Positions 11,161 through 23,049 are shown, counted from the first letter of the stretch. The stretch: DNA of 64,000 nt from Achatina immaculata (GCA_009760885.1 CM019714.1:6396812-6460811); one strand, 5' to 3'. Translations and numbers: made by a program. The notes: a model not told the origin generated them from the letters alone.

Positions 11161-11930
11161 CTTGTTAGACCATGTTAAGTTTACTGCTTTTCATCTATGA
11201 ATGACAGCATGGATATTTTTATAAAATGGCCTCTATTTCAGGGATGTGAAGTTGAAGGTTTGGTGTACTGATTTCACAGCCCTGGTCTAATGAGCCTGCT
11301 GTGATATGAAGAATACAAAGCTAAGGCACGATACCGACATCATCTAGTCTGCTGACATGTCAAGGATAAATGAGTGTGCTAGCATCATATCCCATGATGC
11401 CAACATTTGCTTTACACAACCACTCACTATTATAATTCTCACACTCAAGCTGAATGCCTCTACAACGTCTCAGTAGGTTTTTATTGAGAATGACTAGCTT
11501 GACGAGAGTCTATTCAATCCACTAACCACACGCAGTCAGTAAATGGAATATCATTTCCTTCTTGCTGTGCATCAGTAAAGTCCAACAAAAAAAAAAAGAC
11601 TAGAAATGTTGCAGGGCTGAACCGACCAATCAAAGACTGTCAAGGTTAATAAGGCACTTTTAAGAACACTACAGTTTTTTTAAACAAGTATTATGTAATA
11701 AGGTGAAAGATTATTTCCATAATACTGAAAATGCTCAGAGATGAGGGGAAAACAAAGAAAAATATTCTGAAAGTTCTGAGCATGGACATCAAAGCTCCGC
11801 AGTAGTACAAGAAGACTTGCATGTGAACAACTGAAACTTTCATCATCACCAGACATCATGGCTGCTTATACAGTAACAAGCAATAACTTGCTGACTATCT
11901 CTACATACACAGTAATAACTAAAGACAGCC
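11160..11930. other. Unique sequence in duplicated unit
   Basis: No gene or known repeat was recognised. The equivalent in copy 2 is 13790-14915, interrupted at 14242-14565 by the fold-back insertion. Confidence 0.4.
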
Positions 11931-12356
11931 TGCTGACCATCACAATGTAAGCAGTAACAATAACTTGTTGACCATGACAACATAAGAGTAACAATAACTT
12001 GTTGACCACAACAACATAAGTAGTAACAATAACTTGTTGACCATCACAACACTAGTAACAATAACTTGTTGACTATGACAACATAAGAGTAAAATAACTT
12101 GTTGACCACAACAACATAAGTAGTAACAATAACTTGTTGACCATCACAACACTAGTAACAATAACTTGTTGACTTTGACAACATAAGAGTAACAATAACT
12201 TGCTGACCATCACAACATAAGTAGTAACAATAACTTGCTGACCATCACAACACAGATGGTAAGAACCACATCTAACTTGCTGACCATCACAACATAGTAA
12301 GAACCACATCTAACTTGCTGACCATCACAACATAGTAAGAACCACATCTAACTTGC
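11930..12356. repeat. About 35-bp minisatellite (copy 1)
   Basis: Units such as AGTAACAATAACTTGTTGAC plus CATCACAACATA repeat about 12 times. The longer counterpart at 14915-15565 has about 18 units, with a subfamily containing AGAACCACATCTAACTTGCT. The length difference shows that the array changes faster than the flanks. Confidence 0.92.
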
Positions 12357-14241
12357 TCATATTTTATGTCTGTTTAGTCACAGGTGTATTGTTTGATCAT
12401 ATTTTATGTCTGTTTAGTCACAGGTGTATTGTTTGATCATATTTTATGTCTGTTTAGTCACAGGTGTATTGTTTGATCATATTTTATGTCTGTGTAGTTG
12501 CTGGTGTATTGTTTGATCATATTTTATGTCTGTTTAGTCACAGGTGTATTGTTTGATCATATTTTGTGTCTGTTTAGTCACAGGTGTATTGTTTGATCAT
12601 ATTTTATGTCTGTGTAATAGTTGGTGTATTGTTTGATCATATTTTGTGTCTGTGTAATCACTGGTGTATTGTTTGATCATATTTTATGTCTGTGTAATCA
12701 CTGGTGTATTGTTTGATCATATTTTGTGTCTGTGTAATCACTGGTGTATTGTTTGATCATATTTTATGTCTGTGTAATCACTGGTGTATTGTGTTCCTCA
12801 TATCATGATGAAGTGTATATTTTGCTGTCCCTGAAAGTTTTTTCTGTTGTAGATGTCTGAAATAGTTGGTCTCTCCCACACACCCACACCTGCTGACGAC
12901 CTAAAACTCTTAAGCCACACATCCACTTAGAATATTGTTTTCTTTATTAAATGAAAATGGACGGATTTCAAGGCTAAAATGACTGTACAAGAGCAATATA
13001 AGCAGATTGTAAAGTGTTTTCTGAAGCACCACATGAATTTATAAGACAAAAAAGCAGAAGGGTGGGACGGAGGAACTGAGCAGAAAAAGTTGGCTGTTGG
13101 CACGTTACACAGATCAGCATCAAAATGTCAGCACTGACCTGTGTTGGTAACTTGCTGAGGCCAGTCAATTCTGACTATCACTGCAATAACAATACTGACC
13201 CTGGATTAGTTAATTAGGATTATCTTCAAAATAGCATTTGTGGCTTAATCCATTACGTCTGTAACAATAACACTAGCAGCTGGGAGAGTAAAGTTGGTGA
13301 ATCATAACAATAACACTAGCAGCTGAGAGAGAGTAAAGTTGGTGAATCATAACAATAACACTAGCAGATGAGAGAGTAAAGTTAGTGAATCATAACAATA
13401 ACACTAGCAGCTGAGAGAGAGTAAAGTTGGTGAATCATAACAATAACACTAGCAGCTGAGAGAGAGTAAAGTTGGTGAATCATAACAATAACACTAGCAG
13501 ATGAGAGCATGAAAGTTTCTGAGCATGAAAGATTCACAGATACTGTCTGTAGATGCCATGTCAGACATTGAGAGATACTGTCTATAGATGCCATGTCAGA
13601 CACTGAGAGATACTGTCTGTAGATGCCATGTCAGTCACTGAGAGATACTGTCTGTAGATGCCATGTCAGACAGTGAGAGAGATACTCTCTGTAGATGGCA
13701 CATTGAGCACTGTGAGATACTGTCTGCAGATGCCACGTTGGACACTGTGAGATACTGTCTGCATATGCCATGTTTGACATTGTGTGAGGCTTGTTAGACC
13801 ATGTTAAGTTTACTGCTTTTCATCCATGAATGACAGCATGGATATTTTTATAAAAAGGCCTCTATTTCAGGGATGTGAAGTTGAAGGTTTGGTGTACTGA
13901 TTTCACAGCCCTGGTCTAATGAGCCTGCTGTGATATGAAGAATACAAAGCTAAGGCACGATACCGACATCATCTAGTCTGCTGACATGTCAAGGATAAAT
14001 GAGTGTGCTAGCATCATATCCCATGATGCCAACATTTGCTTTACACAACCACTCACTATTATAATTCTCACACTCAAGCTGAATGCCTCTACAACGTCTC
14101 AGTAGGTTTTTATTGAGAATGACTAGCTTGACGAGAGTCTATTCAATCCACTAACCACACGCAGTCAGTAAATGGAATATCATTTCCTTCTTGCTGTGCA
14201 TCAGTAAAGTCCAACACAAAAAAAAGACTAGAAATGTTGCA

Positions 14242-14565
14242 ATTTTTTATAAATAGGAAACTACGAGGTTTTGGTACGGTAAAGTAAGAGAACAAATATT
14301 GTAGGATTAAACCTCAAAAAAATCGTAGACAAAGCACTTTAGTGAGACGTGAGAGAAAGAAAAATCACAATAGAATTACCTGGGATTCGAACACGGACTC
14401 TGGTAGGACTTACGCTGTTCTCTCGTGGCTAGACGGCTGCTCGTCCTACCAGAGTCGGGTTCGAATCCCAGGTAATTCTCTTGTGATGTTTCTTTCTCTC
14501 ACGTCTCACTAAAGTGCTTTGTCTACGATTTTTTCGAGGTTTAATCCTACAATATTTGTTCTCTT
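14242..14565. mobile_element. Fold-back SINE-like insertion with 15-bp target-site duplication
   Basis: Comparison with the other duplicate shows a clean insertion between two copies of ACTAGAAATGTTGCA (14227-14241 and 14566-14580). Inside, arms of about 125 bp (14284-14409 and 14443-14567) are inverted repeats with only about five differences, around a 33-bp loop. Both arms carry a B-box-like GTTCGAATCCC or its complement, and the loop has CGTGGCTAGAC, which resembles a tRNA D-arm. Target duplication plus the tRNA-like promoter points to a retroposed SINE in fold-back form. The 42 bp at the left end are outside the arms. Confidence 0.85.
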
Positions 14566-15694
14566 ACTAGAAATGTTGCAGGGCTGAACCGACCAATCAA
14601 AGATTGGCAAGGTTAATAAGGCACTTTTAAGAACACTACAGTTTTTTTAAACAAGTATTATGTAATAAGGTGAAAGATTATTTCCATAATACTGAAAATG
14701 CTCAGAGATAAGGGGAAAACAAAGAAAAATATTCTGAAAGTTCTGAGCATGGACATCAAAGCTCCGCAGTAGTACAAGAAGACTTGCATGTGAACAACTG
14801 AAACTTTCATCATCACCAGACATCATGGCTGCTTATACAGTAACAAGCAATAACTTGCTGACTATCTCTACATACACAGTAATAACTAAAGACAGCCTGC
14901 TGACCATCACAATGTAAGCAGTAACAATAACTTGTTGACCATGACAACATAAGAGTAACAATAACTTGTTGACCACAACAACATAAGTAGTAACAATAAC
15001 TTGTTGACCATCACAACACTAGTAACAATAACTTGTTGACTATGACAACATAAGAGTAAAATAACTTGTTGACCACAACAACATAAGTAGTAACAATAAC
15101 TTGTTGACCATCACAACATTTGTAACAATAACTTGTTGACTTTGACAACATAAGAGTAACAAAAACTTGCTGACCATCACAACATAAGTAGTAACAATAA
15201 CTTGCTGACCATCACAACATAAGTAGTAACAAAAACTTGCTGACCATCACAACACAGATGGTAAGAACCACATCTAACTTGCTGACCATCACAACAAAGT
15301 AAGAACCACATCTAACTTGCTGACCATCACAACATAGTAAGAACCACATCTAACTTGCTGACCATCACAACATAGTAAGAACCACAGCTAACTTGCTGAC
15401 CATCACAACATAATAAGAACCACATCTAACTTGCTGACCATCACAACATAGTAAGAACCACATCTAAATTGCTGACCATCACAACACAGTAAGAACCACA
15501 TCTAACTTGCTGACCATCACAACATAGTAAGAACCACAGCTAACTTGCTGACCATGACAACAAACCTAGTAACAAGCAAAGATAACTGGCTACTACCAAC
15601 ATACAAACACTGTAGCAGATGATAACAGGAATCCAAACATGGCCTCCTCCAACAAAACTGAAACCTTCAGACAATAAATGGCCAAAAAATTGCT

Positions 15695-16145
15695 GGAGCA
15701 GTGCAGACATTGGATAACTGCTAGATCAGTGTAGACATTTGATAATTGCTAGATCAGGTAGGCACAGGATAATTGCTAGACCAGTTTAGTTTTCATTGCA
15801 TTAAGATAGAGGTTTTGCTCTTCACTATTCTTACAGACTGACATAATTAGTTTTTCCATTCCTTTTTGGGTTGTAGACACTGGATAATGCTGGACCAGTA
15901 TAATCATTATATAACTGCTAGACTAGTGTAGACATTATATAACTGCTAGACTAGTGTAGACATTATATAACTGCTAGACTAGTGTAGACATTATATAACT
16001 GCTAGACTAGTGTAGACATTAGATAACTGCTAGACTAGTGTAGACATTAGATAACTGCTGAACCAGTGTAGACATTAGATAACTGCTGAACCAGTGTAGA
16101 CATTAGATAACTGCTAGACCAGTGTAGACAGTGGATAACTGCTGC
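15695..16145. repeat. Minisatellite, 28-bp unit
   Basis: CTGCTAGACTAGTGTAGACA plus TTATATAA repeats about 14 times with divergence at both ends. Confidence 0.9.
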
Positions 16146-16365
16146 AGGTTTAGATCTGACAGCCAGTGAGTAAAGATTCATTATCAAAATTTCTCGTTTT
16201 TAACATGACAATCAAATAAATGCAAAAAAAAAAAAAGAAGAAAACTTAACATTAAATAAATGATCAAATTTCTCTTGAAACCTGTAGGTTATGACCTCCA
16301 AATGCCCATTATGTCATGACACTCTTAACGTTTCTAAATGTTTATCTACATACAAAACATACGCT

Positions 16366-16749
16366 ACAGGGTGTTCCATAATGATGGGACACATTTTAGG
16401 ACTGGAACTAACACATTCAAAATAGAAAGCTTGTAATATCCAAGATACAGGAGTTCATAACAAAGTTCAGGGTTTGAACATCACATCCCTCAGATGTTCA
16501 CCAGCTAAGGTTCTTTGGCTCTGTTTATCATCCCTGACACAGCTGATGTGCTGAAATGGCCGCTGTCCACCTACAAACGCTTTGTTAGAGTTCCAGAGCT
16601 CCATGGGACATCACTATGAAAGGCCGCTGAAGAACTTTGTTATGAACTTCTGTATCTTTGGCATGTTTTACGCACATTCTATATTTGATGTTCTTGTTCC
16701 AGATCTAAATAATTTGCATTTAAAATGTGCCCCATCATCAAACACCAGT
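16366..16749. mobile_element. MITE with terminal inverted repeats (also at about 18128-18507 and 20148-20527)
   Basis: The left end CAGGGTGTTCCATAATGATG plus GGACACATTTTA matches the complement of the right end (AAAATGTGCCCCATCATCAA then ACACC). The element is about 380 bp and has no transposase. The ends resemble those of Tc1/mariner-type elements, but the family is an inference. The other two copies were carried along by the triplication. Confidence 0.65.
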
Positions 16750-16974
16750 AGCTCTTTCCATAGATCATACTAGCACATTACTGTTCCAGTTCTGACTAGT
16801 TAAAGAGACAAAAAAAATTTCAACTGGACAGATTCTGCTTTACTTAATCTCCTCACTTGACATTTGACATTTACTGATTTTTGCAGGACATTCAGATTTC
16901 CAATGTGAGAAATATATACAGGCATAGCACCATTGTCAAGATACAAAGTAATGCTGATCACCATCACAGATATA

Positions 16975-17190
16975 TCGTCACACATGTATCGTCACAGGTA
17001 TATTGTCACACATGTATCGTCACAGGTACATTGTCACACATGTATCGTCACAGGTATATTGTCACACATGTATCGTCACAGGTATATTGTCACACATGTA
17101 TCGTCACAGGTATATTGTCACACATGTATCGTCACAGGTACATTGTCACACATGTATCGTCACAGGTATATTGTCACACATACATTGTCA
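16975..17190. repeat. 28-bp minisatellite (counterparts 18733-18865 and 20753-20885)
   Basis: CATGTATCGTCACAGGTATA plus TTGTCACA repeats about eight times in the first unit and about five times in each of the other two. Confidence 0.93.
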
Positions 17191-17214
17191 TGAAAAGATC
17201 TGTTATGTCTGATA

Positions 17215-17349
17215 TCAGACATTTTTTAAGGTGGAGTTGGTATCAATGCTGGAGCTACGACATGACGTGACCTTGTCGCCGGATGCTGCCTCCTGATCTC
17301 TGATTTCTGTAGCTCTCTTGTAGTAGTGAGCTGCTGTCTGGAAGTCCTC
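17215..17349 (-). CDS. NPHP3: NPHP3 terminal exon, distal copy
   Basis: The third copy of the exon, with an intact acceptor (TCATTTCCAG), open frame and TGA at 17215-17217. It is probably the ancestral downstream end or one of the duplicates; the sequence alone cannot decide. Confidence 0.58.
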   Translation of the reverse strand, partial: EDFQTAAHYYKRATEIRDQEAASGDKVTSCRSSSIDTNSTLKNV

Positions 17350-17469
17350 CTGGAAATGATGATATTAACATGAGAATTAGAAGCCAAACTGAAAGACTGG
17401 TAAGTAACAACAGAATTATAAAATAAACAACAGACAAAATCACATACATGCTACATGCAAAAAGTCATG

Positions 17470-17697
17470 AAACAATGAAATCATACAATTACAACTATAC
17501 TGATACAAGAAACAAAGAAATCATACAATTACAACTATACTGATACAAGAAACAAAGAAATCATACAATTACAACTATACTGATACAAGAAACAAAGAAA
17601 TCATACAATTACAACTATACTGATACAAGAAACAAAGAAATCATACAATTACAACTATACTGATACAAGAAACAAAGAAATCATACAATTACTACAA
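17470..17697. repeat. 40-bp minisatellite (counterparts 19145-19438 and 21165-21458)
   Basis: AAAGAAATCATACAATTACA plus ACTATACTGATACAAGAAAC repeats five to seven times in the intron before the terminal exon in each unit. Confidence 0.93.
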
Positions 17698-17712
17698 CTA
17701 AATATAATAAAC

Positions 17713-17956
17713 TGGCTCATTAACACTGTAAAAATGAGAAAGCTGAGATACTTTGGCCACATCAAGAGACACAACAGCTCGGAGAGGCTGATAGAGGAAG
17801 GCACAGTGCCTGGAAAAAGAGAAAAGAGACGACCTTGTCACAGATGGACTCAGGACACCATGGAAAGTGATGCTGGCTGACTTGTGCAAGACCGTGTTGC
17901 ATTCTGGGAGGCTGTGAGAGGGACAACGTTCTGGAAAAGACATGTCACATGACATG
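17713..17956 (+). mobile_element. 5'-truncated non-LTR retrotransposon tail with 13-bp target duplication (family B-like)
   Basis: Flanking copies of AAATATAATAAAC lie at 17700-17712 and 17957-17969. The insert encodes MRKLRYFGHIKRHNSSERLI and then a GKREKRRPCHRW tail, as in the element at 6510-7235. It is repeated by the triplication at about 19460-19700 and 21480-21725 (the last copy lost part of the right flank). Confidence 0.78.
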
Positions 17957-18888
17957 AAATATAATAAACAGGTAAGAATGACAAAAATGACACATATCCA
18001 AGGTATAAAGTGTGATGAGTTCTGTTAGATTTTTTCATGAAACCTGTAGGTTATGACCTCCAAATGCCCATTATGTCATGACACTCTTAACGTTTCTAAA
18101 TGTTTATCTACATACAAAACATACGCTACAGGGTGTTTCATAATGATGGGACACATTTTAGGACTGGAACTAACACATTCAAAATAGAAAGCTTGTAATA
18201 CCCAAGATATTATCATAACAAAGTTCAGGGTTTGAACATCACATCCCTCAGATGTTCACCAGCTAAGGTTCTTTGGCTCTGTTTATCATCCCTGACACAG
18301 CTGATGTGCTGAAATGGCCGCTGTCCACCTCCAAATGCTTTGTTAGAGTTCCAGAGCTCCATGAGACATCACTATGAAAGGCCGATGAAGAACTTTGTTA
18401 TGAACTTCTGTATCTTTGGCATGTTTTACGCACATTCTATATTTGATGTGCTTGTTCCAGATCTAAATAATTTGCATTTAAAATGTGCCCCATCATCAAA
18501 CACCAGTAGCTCTTTCCATAGATCATACTAGCACATTACTGTTCCTGTTCTAACTAGTTAAAGAGACAAAAAAAATTTCAACTGGACAGATTCTGCTTTA
18601 CTTAATCTCATCACTTGACATTTGACATTTACTGATTTTTGCAGGACATTCAGATTTCCAATGTGAGAAATATATACAGGCATAGCACCACTGTCAAGAT
18701 ACAAAGTAATGCTGATCACCATCACAGATATATCGTCACACATGTATCGTCACAGGTATATTGTCACACATGTATCGTCACAGGTACATTGTCACACATG
18801 TATCGTCACAGGTACATTGTCACACATGTATCGTCACAGGTATATTGTCACACATACATTGTCATGAAAAGATCTGTTATGTCTGATA

Positions 18889-19023
18889 TCAGACATTTTT
18901 TAAGGTGGAGTTGGTATCAATGCTGGAGCTACGACATGACGTGACCTTGTCGCCGGATGCTGCCTCCTGATCTCTGATTTCTGTAGCTCTCTTGTAGTAG
19001 TGAGCTGCTGTCTGGAAGTCCTC
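18889..19023 (-). CDS. NPHP3: NPHP3 terminal exon, middle copy
   Basis: The same 44-codon exon with stop and the same acceptor, in the second unit of the triplication. No frame-breaking change was seen. It could serve as an alternative last exon or be a silent duplicate. Confidence 0.6.
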   Translation of the reverse strand, partial: EDFQTAAHYYKRATEIRDQEAASGDKVTSCRSSSIDTNSTLKNV

Positions 19024-19791
19024 CTGGAAATGATGATATTAACATGAGAATTAGAAGCCAAACTGAAAGACTGGTAAGTAACAACAGAATTATAAAATAA
19101 ACAACAGACAAAATCACATATATGCTACATGCAAAAAGTCATGAAACAATGAAATCATACAATTACAACTATACTGATACAAGAAACAAAGAAATCATAC
19201 AATTACAACTATACTGATACAAGAAACAAAGAAATCATACAATTACAACTATACTGATACAAGAAACAAAGAAATCATACAATTACAACTATACTGATAC
19301 AAGAAACAAAGAAATCATACAATTACAACTATACTGATACAAGAAACAAGGAAATCATACAATTACAACTATACTGAAACAAAGAAATCATACAATTACA
19401 ACTATACTGATACAAGAAACAAAGAAATCATACAATTACTACAACTAAATATAATAAACTGGCTCATTAACACTGTAAAAATGAGAAAGCTGAGATACTT
19501 TGGCCACATCAAGAGACACAACAGCTCGGAGAGGCTGATAGAGGAAGGCACAGTGCCTGGAAAAAGAGAAAAGAGACGACCTTGTCACAGATGGACTCAG
19601 GACACCATGGAAAGTGATGCTGGCTGACTTGTGCAAGACCGTGTTGCATTCTGGGAGGCTGTGAGAGGGACAACGTTCTGGAAAAGACATGTCACATGAC
19701 ATGAAATATAATAAACAGGTAAGAATGACAAAAATGACACATATCCAAGGTATAAAGTGTGATGAGTTCTGTTAGATTTTTTCATGACAAC

Positions 19792-19955
19792 CAGTCAGTG
19801 AAAACAGCAGCCAGTGAGTGAACAGAAGAGCCAGTGAGTGAGCCAGTGAGTGAACAGAGCAGCCAGTGAGTGAACAGAAGAGCCAGTGAGTGAACAGAAG
19901 AGCCAGTGAGTGAACAGAAGAGCCAGTGAGTGAACAGAGCAGCCAGTGAATAAAG
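19792..19955. repeat. Minisatellite of CAGTGAGTGAACAG units
   Basis: About 18-20-bp units of AGCCAGTGAGTGAACAGA. A much longer version lies at 21800-22383. Confidence 0.9.
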
Positions 19956-20908
19956 ATTCATTATCAAAATTTCTCGTTTTTAACATGACAATCAAATAAA
20001 TGCAAAAAAAAAAAAAAAGAAGAAAACTTAACATTAAATAAATGATCAAATTTCTCTTGAAACCTGTAGGTTATGACCTCCAAATGCCCATTATGTCATG
20101 ACACTCTTAACGTTTCTAAATGTTTATCTACATACAAAACATACGCTACAGGGTGTTTCATAATGATGGGACACATTTTAGGACTGGAACTAACACATTC
20201 AAAATAGAAAGCTTGTAATACCCAAGATATTATCATAACAAAGTTCAGGGTTTGAACATCACATCCCTCAGATGTTCACCAGCTAAGGTTCTTTGGCTCT
20301 GTTTATCATCCCTGACACAGCTGATGTGCTGAAATGGCCGCTGTCCACCTCCAAATGCTTTGTTAGAGTTCCAGAGCTCCATGAGACATCACTATGAAAG
20401 GCCGATGAAGAACTTTGTTATGAACTTCTGTATCTTTGGCATGTTTTACGCACATTCTATATTTGATGTGCTTGTTCCAGATCTAAATAATTTGCATTTA
20501 AAATGTGCCCCATCATCAAACACCAGTAGCTCTTTCCATAGATCATACTAGCACATTACTGTTCCTGTTCTAACTAGTTAAAGAGACAAAAAAAATTTCA
20601 ACTGGACAGATTCTGCTTTACTTAATCTCATCACTTGACATTTGACATTTACTGATTTTTGCAGGACATTCAGATTTCCAATGTGAGAAATATATACAGG
20701 CATAGCACCACTGTCAAGATACAAAGTAATGCTGATCACCATCACAGATATATCGTCACACATGTATCGTCACAGGTATATTGTCACACATGTATCGTCA
20801 CAGGTACATTGTCACACATGTATCGTCACAGGTACATTGTCACACATGTATCGTCACAGGTATATTGTCACACATACATTGTCATGAAAAGATCTGTTAT
20901 GTCTGATA

Positions 20909-21043
20909 TCAGACATTTTTTAAGGTGGAGTTGGTATCAATGCTGGAGCTACGACATGACGTGACCTTGTCGCCGGATGCTGCCTCCTGATCTCTGATTT
21001 CTGTAGCTCTCTTGTAGTAGTGAGCTGCTGTCTGGAAGTCCTC
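20909..21043 (-). CDS. NPHP3: NPHP3 terminal exon, copy nearest to the upstream exon
   Basis: It reads EDFQTAAHYYKRATEIRDQE, AASGDKVTSCRSSSIDTNST and LKNV, then TGA. The acceptor is TCATTTCCAG, in phase 0. The YKRATEI stretch matches the last TPR helix of NPHP3 (KAAELYKRAMEIKE), followed by a short Ser/Thr-rich tail. This is one of three near-identical copies carried by a repeated unit of about 1.7-2.0 kb. It is the first one a transcript would meet. Confidence 0.82.
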   Translation of the reverse strand, partial: EDFQTAAHYYKRATEIRDQEAASGDKVTSCRSSSIDTNSTLKNV

Positions 21044-21799
21044 CTGGAAATGATGATATTAACATGAGAATTAGAAGCCAAACTGAAAGACTGGTAAGTA
21101 ACAACAGAATTATAAAATAAACAACAGACAAAATCACATATATGCTACATGCAAAAAGTCATGAAACAATGAAATCATACAATTACAACTATACTGATAC
21201 AAGAAACAAAGAAATCATACAATTACAACTATACTGATACAAGAAACAAAGAAATCATACAATTACAACTATACTGATACAAGAAACAAAGAAATCATAC
21301 AATTACAACTATACTGATACAAGAAACAAAGAAATCATACAATTACAACTATACTGATACAAGAAACAAGGAAATCATACAATTACAACTATACTGAAAC
21401 AAAGAAATCATACAATTACAACTATACTGATACAAGAAACAAAGAAATCATACAATTACTACAACTAAATATAATAAACTGGCTCATTAACACCGTAAAA
21501 ATGAGAAAGCTGAGATACTTTGGCCACATCAAGAGACACAACAGCTCAGAGAGGCTGATAGAGGAAGGCACAGTGCCTGGAAAAAAGAGAAAAGAGACGA
21601 CCTTGTCACAGATGGACTCAGGACATCATGGAAAGTGATGCTGGCTGACTTGTGCAAGACCGTGTTGCATTCTGGGAGGCTGTGAGAGGGACAACGTTCT
21701 GGAAAAGACATGTCACATGAAATATAATAAACAGGTAAGAATGACAAAAATGACACATATCCAAGGTATAAAGTGTGATGAGTTCTGTTAGATCTGTTC

Positions 21800-22383
21800 A
21801 TGACAACCAGTCAGTGAAAACAGCAGCCAGTGAGTGAACAGAAGAGCCAATGAGTGAGCCAGTGAGTGAACACAGCAGCCAGTGAGTGAACAGAAGAGCC
21901 AGTGAGTGAACAGAAGAGCCAGTGAGTGAACAGAAGAGCCAGTGAGTGAACAGAGCAGTCATTGAATGAACAGAGCAGCAAGTGAGTGAACAGAGCAGCC
22001 AGTGAGTGAACAGAGCAGCAAGTGAGTGAACAGAGCAGCAAGTGAGTGAACAGAGCAGCCAGTGAGTGAACAGAACAGCCAGTGAATGAACAGAGCAGCC
22101 AGTGAGTGAACAGAAAGGCCAGTGAATGAACAGAGCAGCCAGTGAGTGAACAGAAAGGCCAGTGAGTGAGCCAGTGAGTGAACAGAATAGCCGGTCAGTG
22201 AAAAGAGCAGCCAGTCAGTGAACAGAATAGCCGGTCAGTGAAAAGAGCAGCCAGTCAGTGAACAGAATAGCCGGTCAGTGAAAAGAGCAGCCAGTCAGTG
22301 AACAGAATAGCCGGTCAGTGAAAAGAGCAGCCAGTCAGTGAACAGAATAGCCGGTCAGTGAAAAGAGCAGCCAGTCAGTGAAC
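21800..22383. repeat. Minisatellite abutting the last TPR exon of NPHP3
   Basis: Units of about 20 bp (AGCCAGTGAGTGAACAGA) grade into a 38-bp higher-order unit (AACAGAATAGCCGGTCAGTG plus AAAAGAGCAGCCAGTCAGTG) that runs to the exact edge of the exon at 22384. The exon's normal final codons and donor are not seen. Confidence 0.92.
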
Positions 22384-22491
22384 AGCCAAATTTCTCAAAG
22401 TTTCTGCGACTCGTGGATGGTGCACTCCCAGCGTGTCCTCATATATTTTCAGAGCTTGCTCATATAGAGGGCCAGCCTCGGCATAACGATT
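22384..22491 (-). CDS. NPHP3: NPHP3 last TPR exon, 3' end apparently replaced by minisatellite
   Basis: The exon begins after TTTCTTCCAG and encodes [20 protein letters not shown] and then [16 protein letters not shown]. The family continues with about six more residues (V-L-S-Y-E-G type) before the terminal exon. Here the sequence runs straight into the 14-20-bp-unit minisatellite: the bases after GCT read GTTCACTGA, so either a poor donor GTTCAC is used or translation stops as VH plus stop at 22378-22380. The 3' boundary given is therefore uncertain. Confidence 0.7.
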
Positions 22492-22574
22492 CTGGAAGAA
22501 ACAATGTCCCACCAGTGGTAGATGAGTACACACAGGCAGTAACAACATCACATTCAATGCATCAATCACTCTCT

Positions 22575-22995
22575 GCTCCAAGCATGACATTTATGCAACA
22601 AAACTGTGTGTATCATGTCATATATATCTCATCAAGTATGACATTTGTGCAACAAAACTGTATTGATCATGTCATGTATATCTACATCAAGTATGACATT
22701 TGTGCAACAAAACTGTGTGTATCATGTCATATATATCTACATCAACTATAACATTTGTGCAACAAAACTGTACTGATCATGTCATGTATATCTACATCAA
22801 CTATAACATTTGTGCAACAAAACTGTACTGATCATGTCATGTATATCTACATCAACTATAACATTTGTGCAACAAAACTGTATTGATCATGTCATGTATA
22901 TCTACATCAACTATAACATTTGTGCAACAAAACTGTACTGATCATGTCATGAATATCTACATCAAGTATGACATTTGTGCAACAAAACTGTATTT
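22575..22995. repeat. Minisatellite, 55-bp unit
   Basis: ACTGTACTGATCATGTCATG plus TATATCTACATCAACTATAA plus CATTTGTGCAACAAA repeats about seven and a half times in the intron between two TPR exons. Confidence 0.93.
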
Positions 22996-23049
22996 ATCAT
23001 ATTAAATTTATCATCAGCACAAAAGCTTTTGTTTGTACTTGGAGCTGTT

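Larger units (their letters stand above)
9560..15565. repeat. Tandem segmental duplication, two copies of a 2.63-kb unit
   Basis: Copy 1 is about 9560-12356 and copy 2 about 12357-15565. Corresponding points lie 2,629 bp apart (for example 10345 and 12974). Each copy contains, in order, a 40-bp array, about 460 bp of unique sequence, a 46-bp array, a 33-bp array, about 770 bp of unique sequence and a 35-bp array. The joint at 12356 fuses the last array of copy 1 to the first array of copy 2. Copy 2 also carries a 324-bp insertion. Point differences are few, so the event is recent. Confidence 0.93.
16155..21800. repeat. Tandem triplication of a 1.7-2.0-kb unit containing the NPHP3 last exon
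   Basis: Three copies start near 16155/16280, 18040 and 19940/20058. Corresponding points are 1,758 and 2,020 bp apart near the start and 1,674 and 2,020 bp apart at the exon. Each copy holds a short inverted-repeat element, a 28-bp array, the terminal NPHP3 exon, a 40-bp array and a retrotransposon tail. Differences are mostly in array copy number. Copies 2 and 3 are more alike than either is to copy 1, so duplication happened in steps. Confidence 0.93.

Noticed and set aside
14390..14475. A functional tRNA gene in the hairpin
   Set aside because: A B-box-like motif is present, but there is no proper acceptor stem or full cloverleaf; the surrounding target duplication makes it a SINE-type insertion.
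22413..22751. Plus-strand 112-codon frame
   Set aside because: It is antisense to the NPHP3 TPR exon and runs into a 55-bp array.
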